Source: Deltaproteobacteria bacterium
Lineage (GTDB): Bacteria > Myxococcota_A > Polyangia > Nannocystales > Nannocystaceae
Direction of reading: 5' to 3'
Assembly (NCBI GenBank): GCA_016709225.1
Contig: JADJEE010000012.1
Span: 744,001 to 808,000, forward strand
Length of the DNA: 64,000 nucleotides
The translations under genes were made by a program, and so were the position numbers. Below, piece after piece: positions 29,494 to 36,514 of this stretch (position 1 is the stretch's first letter; the number at the start of each line of letters is the position of its first letter). The notes beneath the pieces are model-generated. The model saw only the letters and a list, made by a program, of their open reading frames with translations. It was not told the DNA's origin and made no database searches.

Positions 29494-30612
29494 GTGCGTT
29501 CGAGACTGCTGACGTCCTGGCGCGGGCCGCTGCTCGCGTCGGTGCTCGGGCTGCCAGCGATTGCGACGGCTGCGCCCGCGCCGGCGGACACCGCCGCGTC
29601 GAGCCAACGTGGGCTGCGCGTGCGATTGGTGGTCGCCGGATCGGCCGCGCACGTCGACGCCGCGCGTGAAGTCTTGCTCGAGCTGCTCGGGCGGGTCGAG
29701 CCCGCCCTCGTGCTGGAGTTCGTGCCGGGCGAGGAGCTCGATCTCGACGAGATCGTCGCGCGGCGCCCCGACGCTCGCGACGCGCTGGCTTTCGTCTACG
29801 TCGATCTCCGCCGATCCGAACGCCTGGTGCTGATCGCCGACGGGCCCTACGCACGAATCCTCGTGCGCCGGCTCGGGTCCGGCGAGTTCGACGAGGCTGC
29901 GCGCGAGGAGATCGCGGCGATCGTGACCGCTGCCGTCGAGGCGCTCGTCGACGGGGCGCAGATCGGCATTGCCCGGCCGTCGCAGCTCGAAGACCCCGTG
30001 GTGAGCCCGTCGAAGCCGCCGCTCGCATCGGCACGGGCCGAGCCCGCACCGCGTGCGCATCGGTCGGTCGCCCACGTGCATCGCCGCTGGGCGCTCGCAC
30101 TCGCCGGCGCCTATCGGGTGCAGGCACTCGCGCCCGCCGCTCCGCTCCACGCGCTCGACCTCGGTGTCGGCACCGTGAGTCCGTCGCGTGTCGCGTTCGA
30201 AGCCATGGCGTGGGCCGGAGCGCTGCTGCCCGCCCGCCCGGGCGAAGCCGCCGGCGTGCGGATCGCCGGCGCCTCGGCGCGCGCACAGCTGGGCGTGCGC
30301 GTTCGCTTCACCCGACGCCTTTCGTGGCTCACCGCGGGTGGCCTCGGCATCGCCGTGCTCTCGGTGCGAGTCGACGACCGGCCCGCGACCGTGGCCGCGA
30401 TCCCAACCGCACACTGGCGCGCAGGACTGTCGCTGCAGCTCGCCCCCCGCTGGAGCCTCGGCCTCGTGGGCCACGCCGATCTGGACCTCGTCGACACGCG
30501 CGTCGTCGCGCGCCCGAGCGGGCGCATCCTCTTCGATCCGTGGCGCGTCTGGCCCGGCGCGGCGCTGGTGATCGGGTTCGGCGTGCCAGCACGGGCACCG
30601 ACGCGGCAGTAG
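29494..30612 (+). CDS. Secreted protein with probable outer-membrane beta-barrel C-terminus
   Basis: 372 residues. A Sec signal (LLTSWRGPLLASVLGLPAIATA, probable cleavage after ATA) precedes a globular region (about 40-160) with alternating hydrophobic strands (GLRVRLVVAG, LAFVYVDLRRSERLVLIADG). After a Pro-rich joint, the C-terminal 170 residues consist of amphipathic strands (RWALALAGAYRV, LGVRVRFTRRLSWLTAGGLGIAVLSVRV, HWRAGLSLQLAPRWSLGLVGHADLDL). The pattern fits an outer-membrane barrel. It follows the sigma and TPR genes by 18 bases. A three-gene unit of sigma factor, TPR regulator and envelope protein would make it a target or sensor for that sigma factor (inference). Confidence 0.7.
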   Translation: MRSRLLTSWRGPLLASVLGLPAIATAAPAPADTAASSQRGLRVRLVVAGSAAHVDAAREVLLELLGRVEPALVLEFVPGEELDLDEIVARRPDARDALAFVYVDLRRSERLVLIADGPYARILVRRLGSGEFDEAAREEIAAIVTAAVEALVDGAQIGIARPSQLEDPVVSPSKPPLASARAEPAPRAHRSVAHVHRRWALALAGAYRVQALAPAAPLHALDLGVGTVSPSRVAFEAMAWAGALLPARPGEAAGVRIAGASARAQLGVRVRFTRRLSWLTAGGLGIAVLSVRVDDRPATVAAIPTAHWRAGLSLQLAPRWSLGLVGHADLDLVDTRVVARPSGRILFDPWRVWPGAALVIGFGVPARAPTRQ

Positions 30613-30698
30613 GCTCCCGCGCGTGAGCCCGGCCGCCCGTCGCGAAGTTTCGTCCTCCGCTCGTCATCCGCCGCGGGCTTCCGGGCAAAGGGTCGGGC

Positions 30699-32621
30699 GT
30701 GATGCGCCAACCCCACTCCATCGCACTGGCCGCCGCTGTCGACTGCAGGGGCAGCGCTCTGCTGACAGCGCTCGTGGTGGTGGGGCTCGTGGTGGGTTGC
30801 GGGGGAATGAAGCGATCGGTGCAGTCGGGGAGCGGGCACGGTGCAGAGGGTGTGTTCGAGCTCTCGCCGGACTTCGTGCCCAATCCCACGGTGGTCGACG
30901 TGGGTCTGCGACGCGATCAGTTCGACCTCCACCAAGGGCTCGAGCCCTACGGGTTCGGTCAGTGCGGAAAGAGCGGAGTGACGACGCCCACGCCGGCACA
31001 CACCTTCCGCTTGAGCGCGACCCATGAGGATCTCGAGGTGCGCCTGGTCGGCAGCGCCAACGTCCGCCGGGCGGCGTTGGTCGATCCCGCGGGCAACGTC
31101 ACGTGCCTCGAGGCCGAGACGCCCGCGAACCTCGGACGTTGGCCCGAGGGCAGCTACGCGCTGCACCCGATCAAGGAACCCAGCGGAGAGCCCGGAACGC
31201 CCCAGTTCATCTTCACCGCGCCCATGCGCGCGCACGCGGACGCCGGGGCGCAGCTCGCCGGTGAGCTTCGGCCCGGAGCGAGCGCCAATCCGGCCTATGC
31301 AACCGCGGCCGCCCCCAAGGGGACGCTGCTGCGCGCCGGCGACGTTGGCGTGGGCGAGTGCGCCGGCGCGGCGACGCCTGTCGCTGCGGTCTCGAAGCTC
31401 GTCGTGAACGAGGCGTCGAGGTTTCTGCTCGACATCGAGCCCGCGATGGCGCCCAAGTTGTTCGTTGCCAAGGAAGGCGGCGGCTGTGTCGAGCACGGTA
31501 CGCGCAAAGGCGTGGAGCTCCCCGCTGGTACGCACGAGCTGTGGATCGCCGTCCCGCAGAGCACGAAGCTGCCCGAGGCCTGGGAGGTCGCGGCGACCGA
31601 CGCCGAAGCGCCGCTGAGCTTCGGTGATGCGCCCAGGCACACGCTCGGCGCCGAGCCAGTGACCGTCCTGACGACCACAGGCAAGCTGCAGATGAGGGGC
31701 GGACCGGCGTGCGGCCAGGGGCAGCGCGCTCCGAGCTTCTACTTCGTGCACGACGCCAAGGCAGCGCCGACGGTCTCGCTGCTTCACAGCAGCGAGCCGG
31801 CGAAGCTGTCGTTCGTCGGCCCGCTCGAGCGGCAGTTCGAGCCGGACGGAATCCACTGCCAAGGGCAGCTGCTCGGACCGGGAACGTACGCGGTATGGGT
31901 GGACGCGCCCGAGGGGACCGACGCGGTCGTGCTCGTGGGCGACCCGCAACGCGTCGACCCGTTGGCCACGGCACGCCCGGTGCCAGCGAACCCGTCGCTC
32001 GCCGAACGGGAGTATGGCCGCTACTTCGCGTACTACGGCGAGCGGGACGGCTTGCCGATCGAAGCCCTGTTCGCCGCCGCGCCCAAGCAGCTGTTCGTGT
32101 TCTCGACGCGGGCCACCCAAGGGATCGCAGCCGGTGAGCCGCTACTCTTGCTCGATCACGCTGCGAAGGAGTCCGTCGTGGTCACGCTCGCGGGTGGGCA
32201 TCGAAAGCTCCGCACGCCGGATCTCACGACGACGGTCCCGAAATCCGTCGTCATCCCGAAGCTGCAGGCGCCCAGCGCCCCTGCGAAGGTCAACTGGTAC
32301 TACGCGCGCGGGGACCTCGCGAAGGTCGCGGGTCCTGGCGAGTCCGCGTTGCTCGCCGCGTACGAGCGCGAGCGAGACGAGATCTACGGGTGCGTGCAGG
32401 ACTATCGCAAGGAACACGACCCGACCTACGACAAGAACTACGACCTGGTGAACCTCCGCACCGGCGAGACCCTGGCAAGCAAGGTCGCCACGGTGGCGAA
32501 GCACAAGTGCGGCTTCGCGAAGCTGATGAGCAAGGCGGAGCGACTCCCGGCCCAAATCGTGGAGTCGCGCAAGCGCTCGCAGGCGCGGGCGGTCGCCGCT
32601 TTGGCGGAGAAGTTCGAGTAG
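30699..32621 (+). CDS. Large putative lipoprotein, unknown family
   Basis: 640 residues. The signal ends LLTALVVVGLVVGCGG (lipid Cys about 34), preceded by GTG-ATG as alternative starts (30699 and 30702). The body is beta-rich with repeated units of about 130-150 residues that include paired cysteines (FGQCGKSG ... VTCLEAE; GVGECAGA ... GGGCVEHG; GGPACGQG ... IHCQGQ). The units also share the pattern 'P.GTY.LWV' (PEGSYALHP, PAGTHELWI, GPGTYAVWV). This suggests three or four copies of one domain. A C-terminal helical part (about 540-640) has KHKCGFAKLMSKAERLP. I do not recognise the family. It is secreted and probably attached to a membrane. Confidence 0.72.
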   Translation: MMRQPHSIALAAAVDCRGSALLTALVVVGLVVGCGGMKRSVQSGSGHGAEGVFELSPDFVPNPTVVDVGLRRDQFDLHQGLEPYGFGQCGKSGVTTPTPAHTFRLSATHEDLEVRLVGSANVRRAALVDPAGNVTCLEAETPANLGRWPEGSYALHPIKEPSGEPGTPQFIFTAPMRAHADAGAQLAGELRPGASANPAYATAAAPKGTLLRAGDVGVGECAGAATPVAAVSKLVVNEASRFLLDIEPAMAPKLFVAKEGGGCVEHGTRKGVELPAGTHELWIAVPQSTKLPEAWEVAATDAEAPLSFGDAPRHTLGAEPVTVLTTTGKLQMRGGPACGQGQRAPSFYFVHDAKAAPTVSLLHSSEPAKLSFVGPLERQFEPDGIHCQGQLLGPGTYAVWVDAPEGTDAVVLVGDPQRVDPLATARPVPANPSLAEREYGRYFAYYGERDGLPIEALFAAAPKQLFVFSTRATQGIAAGEPLLLLDHAAKESVVVTLAGGHRKLRTPDLTTTVPKSVVIPKLQAPSAPAKVNWYYARGDLAKVAGPGESALLAAYERERDEIYGCVQDYRKEHDPTYDKNYDLVNLRTGETLASKVATVAKHKCGFAKLMSKAERLPAQIVESRKRSQARAVAALAEKFE

Positions 32622-32739
32622 GTCGGAGCGCGCCGGCCGGCGCACGTGTCGAGGCGGTGGATCGCGGTCGATCGTGCCGGCCGCGGGGCTGGCGTGCGCG
32701 CGGCTCACTTCACCAGCCAGTCCGTCGGCGACGGTCGAG

Positions 32740-33018
32740 TCAGTCCAGCCGTGGTACGGGTTCGTCGTCCGCGGGTGGCTCGTCGTCCGCGTCGTCGAAC
32801 TCGTCCACCAGCCCGATGCCGGCGTCCTCGTGCTGTTGCACGCAGGCTTCACTCTCCGTGACGGAGGCCGCGCATTGCTCGTCGCAGTACGGACAACAAC
32901 CGAGCTGCGAGATCAGACGCGCGTGGCATTGCCCGAGCTCCGTGGCGCCCGCACACGATGCTCCCCACACCGCACACGACGCGATCCCCAGGAGCGCGAC
33001 GAATCGTGCGGCGTCCAT
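32740..33018 (-). CDS. Small Cys-rich secreted protein
   Basis: 92 residues. The hydrophobic signal (FVALLGIASCAVWGASC) has a lipobox-like end at Cys19 (or Cys13). A segment of about 45 residues follows with six cysteines (GQCHARLISQLGCCPYCDEQC ... EACV), then a strongly acidic tail (Asp/Glu/Pro). CATGCT ends 6 bases before ATG 33018. The family is not known. The Cys spacing suggests a disulphide-knotted secreted peptide or a metal site. The 118 bases between this gene and the upstream lipoprotein gene contain a 14-base palindrome (32630-32643) and nothing else I can name. Confidence 0.6.
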   Translation of the reverse strand: MDAARFVALLGIASCAVWGASCAGATELGQCHARLISQLGCCPYCDEQCAASVTESEACVQQHEDAGIGLVDEFDDADDEPPADDEPVPRLD

Positions 33019-33024
33019 GGTGGC

Positions 33025-33030
33025 AGCATG
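33025..33030 (-). promoter_or_regulatory. Putative -10 (CATGCT) of small Cys-rich gene
   Basis: Minus-strand CATGCT ends 6 bases before ATG 33018. This selects that ATG over one 12 codons upstream. Confidence 0.4.
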
Positions 33031-33154
33031 CGTCCCCGCGGCGATCGAGGGCAAGCGGGCTTCCCCTCGAACGTTCTGCGCTGCACCGCACGCGGGCTAT
33101 CGACGACGGCGAAGGTCCGCGCGCGGCGTCGACGGGCAGCGCGTGGTACGCCGA

Positions 33155-34867
33155 TCAGCGGCGACCGGTGGGCCCGCGATGGACGACGCGCCGTTGCACG
33201 GGAGCACCACCATCGGTACGCGCGCCGGTGTCCGTGGTGCGCAGCACGCTCGCCGACACGTCGTCGACCCGTCCATCGTGGGCCCAACGCATGGCGTCGA
33301 AGCCCTCGGCGCCGGCGGGCAGGTCGATCCAGATCAGCTCGCCGTCGCCGTCGGCGATCTCGTAGCGCACGGCTGTCGATACCGCGATCGCGACGCCGTC
33401 GGCCCAGAACGTCACGTCACCGCCGATGCGACCGGACTGCGCCGGGCGACCCGCCGCCACGCGAACCCACCGGGTCGGGCCATCGGGTCGTGGGTTGCCG
33501 ACCAGTGCGAAGTGACCGGGTTCGGCGTCGTCGGCCAGCATCCCGACCGCGTCGATTCGCGCCAGCGTGCGCGCCCAGGTCCAGTTGCTGACCCACGATG
33601 GATCGCAGTACGTCATGTAGTCGAAGCTGTTGCCGCCGTACAAGCTCTGGTGGTACGGCGCCCAGCCCCAGCCGGTGATGATGCCGTCGGCGTAGGGATA
33701 GTCGGGAGTTGCATTGGCCGGCGACGTATTCGGGCACGGCACGTGACGCAGGCCCTGATTGTGCCCGACCTCGTGCACGAGCACGTCTGCGGTCGTGATC
33801 GCGTCGGTCCACAACGAGGTCGAGACCCGCAGCTGCGCGTTGGCGAGATCGTCGTCGCCCAAGGTCACACCGATACCGTTGGTGCCGGCGCTGCCGCAGC
33901 CCACCACCGGGCAGCCGATGTCGACCAACCCGGCGTAGTAGACCTGCGGTGAAGCGCCGTCGGCGTTGCGCAGATCGACCAGAAACGCGAGCGTGTCGTT
34001 CAGTTGTGCGGTGGTGCCGATCGCACCGCTGTACACGACCGGCTCGCGCAGGCTCAGCACCAACTCGCGGACCGGATGTTCGTCGTACAGCGCACGCCCG
34101 ATCTCGTCGAGGTCGGCCTGTGCGAGATCGACGGTGCTGTTGCCACCGGCGGCGTACGTGAGCGGCACCAGCATGACCTCGAGTCGCGCGAACGTGTCCG
34201 CGATCGCGAGTGGCTGATAGCCCTGTGCCGGCATCCGTGCGGCTGGCCCCACGTCCGGCCCCGGCAGCGCGACGTCGACCTCGCGGATCTCGACGGCGAT
34301 CTCGGCGCCCGCGTCGATGTCGGCGGTCGACACCTCCCACAAGAAGCCGCCCTGGATCGTCGTGGCATCCGCGTCACCATCGACCGACACCACGTTGGAG
34401 TAGATCGACACTTCGGTGCCGCGTCGCACGAGCAGGCGCCCCTCGAGTTCGCGCGGCACGAACCCGGGCTCGACCGTCCACAGCCCCCGCACGAGCGCGG
34501 GGCGTCCCGCGACGAGCTCGCCGTCGTCGATGAACTCGCCGTTGTAGAGCACCGCACGAGCGACTCCCTGGTTCACTTCGATCGTCGTGACGGTGACGTG
34601 CTCGGCGAGCGGCGCTTCTTCGGCGCCCGGGCCGGCCGATGTCTCGCCCTCGTCAATCCCGTCGGATCCGGCGGATTCGGTGGATCCGGCGGACGCGGGC
34701 TCCGTGCTCGCCTCGGCCCCCGGACCCGAGCTACCGCCTTGCCCCGATCCACCGCCGCCGTCGGAGCTCGACCCCGTCACGACGCCCGACCCACGTCCAC
34801 CCTCGGCGAGGCCGGAGTAGCACGCCGAACCGAGGAGCAACCACCACACCGTGTCTCTTGCCGCCAT
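33155..34867 (-). CDS. Metzincin-type zinc metalloprotease lipoprotein
   Basis: 570 residues. The signal ends WWLLLGSAC (lipid Cys16), followed by a Gly/Ser/Glu-rich spacer of about 70 residues. The catalytic region has the extended zinc motif HEVGHNQGLRH (365-375; ligands His365, His369, His375, base Glu366). A Met-turn candidate, FDYMTYC (Met418), lies about 45 residues later, as in metzincins. The combination resembles M66 (StcE-like) enzymes, but I cannot fix the family. The C-terminal 120 residues form a separate beta-rich domain. It is probably a surface-attached extracellular protease. It is divergent from the alginate-lyase-like gene. Confidence 0.82.
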   Translation of the reverse strand: MAARDTVWWLLLGSACYSGLAEGGRGSGVVTGSSSDGGGGSGQGGSSGPGAEASTEPASAGSTESAGSDGIDEGETSAGPGAEEAPLAEHVTVTTIEVNQGVARAVLYNGEFIDDGELVAGRPALVRGLWTVEPGFVPRELEGRLLVRRGTEVSIYSNVVSVDGDADATTIQGGFLWEVSTADIDAGAEIAVEIREVDVALPGPDVGPAARMPAQGYQPLAIADTFARLEVMLVPLTYAAGGNSTVDLAQADLDEIGRALYDEHPVRELVLSLREPVVYSGAIGTTAQLNDTLAFLVDLRNADGASPQVYYAGLVDIGCPVVGCGSAGTNGIGVTLGDDDLANAQLRVSTSLWTDAITTADVLVHEVGHNQGLRHVPCPNTSPANATPDYPYADGIITGWGWAPYHQSLYGGNSFDYMTYCDPSWVSNWTWARTLARIDAVGMLADDAEPGHFALVGNPRPDGPTRWVRVAAGRPAQSGRIGGDVTFWADGVAIAVSTAVRYEIADGDGELIWIDLPAGAEGFDAMRWAHDGRVDDVSASVLRTTDTGARTDGGAPVQRRVVHRGPTGRR

Positions 34868-34873
34868 GGAGCG

Positions 34874-34879
34874 ACGCTA
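34874..34879 (-). promoter_or_regulatory. Extended -10 (TGc-TAGCGT) of zincin gene
   Basis: Minus-strand TGcTAGCGT ends exactly 6 bases before ATG 34867. The layout is nearly the same as TGc-TAGAAC before the divergent gene at 35148. Confidence 0.55.
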
Positions 34880-35135
34880 GCAAGCAGGCATCGCACGAAA
34901 CATCCGCCGAACCGACTACGTGTTTCGTCGCACCGCGTCGATCGAGGCATCACGATTCGACGACGGTGCGGACAACGTCGCGGGCGTTTGCGCCGGTCGC
35001 CGATCGATCGTGCCGCCAACGCGAAGCCCGCGTCGCATCGCGGACTACCAAGAAGGCGTCGCTTGCGGCGGTGCGACGGAATCGAAGGCAGCGCGCTACG
35101 CAGTTCGGTGGATGCCGCGTAGCGAGCTGCGCTGC

Positions 35136-35141
35136 TAGAAC
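35136..35141 (+). promoter_or_regulatory. Extended -10 (TGc-TAGAAC) of alginate-lyase-like gene
   Basis: It ends 6 bases before ATG 35148. The 280-base gap 34868-35147 has these two -10 elements at its edges. Its middle is less GC-rich than the flanking genes and shows no convincing gene. Confidence 0.5.
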
Positions 35142-35147
35142 CGCGTC

Positions 35148-36377
35148 ATGGGGACGGCACGATCGACGTCGCGGGGTGCGTTGGCGATTCTCTGCACGAC
35201 GGTCGCATGTGCCGGGCCGAACGTCGGTGACGGCGCGGGCATCGACCCGAGCTCGGGCACTGCATCGGCGAGTTTCGGCGAACCCAGCTCGGGGGCCACC
35301 GGCGGTGGCCCATCGTCCGGGAACGACAGCGACGTCTCCGGCGCCACCGACGACGCCACGACCACAGCGGGTGGGAACTCCACTGCCGGCGAGGACGAGT
35401 CGAGCGGGGGACCATCGGGATCGGTCGATGGCATCTGGATCTCGGCCGAGGAGTTGCTGGCGCTGCCCATCGAGGGTCCGGCTTGGGATGCGGTGCTGGC
35501 TGCGGCGCAGGCCGACGCGGGCACGCCCGATCTCTCCAACCAGGATCAAGCCAACAATGTGCGAGTGCTTGCCAAGGCCTACGTCTGCGTCCGGCTCGAC
35601 GACGCGGCGATGTGCGACGCCGTGCGAACGGCGGTCATGGCCGCCATCGGTACCGAGGACGGAGGCCGCACGTTGGCGCTCGGCCGCGAGCTCGCTGCCT
35701 ACGTCATCGCAGCGGATCTCGTGCCGTTGTCGGAGGCCGACGACGAAGTTTTCCGCGCCTGGCTCTCGGATGTCCTCGACGAGGACCTCGATGGCCAGAC
35801 GCTCGTCAGCACCCACGAGACGAGGCCCAACAACTGGGGTACGCATGCCGGCGCAAGCCGACTCGCAGCGGCGCTCTACCTCGGCGATGACACGCAGGTC
35901 GAGCGCTGCGCGACGGTGTTCCGCGGCTGGCTCGGCGATCGCGAGACCTACGCGGGCTTCGAGTACGGCGAGCTCGACTGGCAGGCTGATGCAGATGCCC
36001 CGGTCGGCATCAATCCCGTCGGAGCGTCGATCGAGGGACACGACGTCGACGGCGTCTTGCCCGACGATCAGCGACGCGCAGGTGCTTTCGCGTGGCCGCC
36101 CCCCCAGGAGAACTACGTCTGGGAAGCACTGCAGGGCGCGGTCGCGCAGGCGGTGATGCTCGAGCGCCATGGGTACGACGCCTTCGCTTGGCAGGACGCC
36201 GCGCTGGAACGCGCACTGCTGTGGCTGCACGAGCAGGCCAACTACCCGGCGGCTGCCGACGACACCTGGATCCCACACGTGGTCAACGCCTTTGCCGGCA
36301 CCTCGTTCCCGGCCGATGTGCCGTCGTCGCCAGGGAAGAACCTCGGCTTCACCGACTGGACGCTCGCGCCGCAGTAG
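35148..36377 (+). CDS. Alginate-lyase-superfamily lipoprotein
   Basis: 409 residues. The signal ends ILCTTVAC (lipid Cys21). A Ser/Gly/Thr/Asp spacer (about 25-95) leads to an all-helical domain (about 98-409). It contains 'ETRPNNWGTHAGASRLAAALYLGD' (Asn228, Asn229, Trp230, His233) and a late 'GKNLGFTDWT'. The Asn-Asn-Trp segment followed by paired helices is characteristic of the (alpha/alpha) toroid of alginate-lyase family proteins (PF05426/PL5-like). The substrate is uncertain, and the classical PL5 NNH motif is not exact. It is probably tethered to the envelope and acts on uronic-acid polymers. Confidence 0.7.
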   Translation: MGTARSTSRGALAILCTTVACAGPNVGDGAGIDPSSGTASASFGEPSSGATGGGPSSGNDSDVSGATDDATTTAGGNSTAGEDESSGGPSGSVDGIWISAEELLALPIEGPAWDAVLAAAQADAGTPDLSNQDQANNVRVLAKAYVCVRLDDAAMCDAVRTAVMAAIGTEDGGRTLALGRELAAYVIAADLVPLSEADDEVFRAWLSDVLDEDLDGQTLVSTHETRPNNWGTHAGASRLAAALYLGDDTQVERCATVFRGWLGDRETYAGFEYGELDWQADADAPVGINPVGASIEGHDVDGVLPDDQRRAGAFAWPPPQENYVWEALQGAVAQAVMLERHGYDAFAWQDAALERALLWLHEQANYPAAADDTWIPHVVNAFAGTSFPADVPSSPGKNLGFTDWTLAPQ

Positions 36378-36514
36378 AGACAAGGCCGATCGACTGCGGG
36401 CGGGGTCGCGCGGACGCGCGTCGCCTCACGCACGTGCGCCGTCCTCGCGCGCCTCGAGGCGCCGCGCCGCGCCGTGCCGCGCCGCCCGTGTTACCTTCGG
36501 ACCCGGCCGCGGTC

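Noticed and set aside
32630..32643. 14-base palindrome GCGCCGGCCGGCGC after the large lipoprotein gene
   Set aside because: Expected by chance in such GC-rich DNA. It has no loop and no T-tract, so not called a terminator.
34920..35138. 72-codon open frame in the 280-base gap between the zincin and alginate-lyase-like genes
   Set aside because: No homology pattern, no start signal, and it overlaps the extended -10 of the gene at 35148. Considered non-coding.
36449..36462. 14-base palindrome GCGCCTCGAGGCGC before the membrane-protein gene
   Set aside because: Perfect but pure GC-type sequence between genes, with no partner site elsewhere in the window. Not enough to call an operator.
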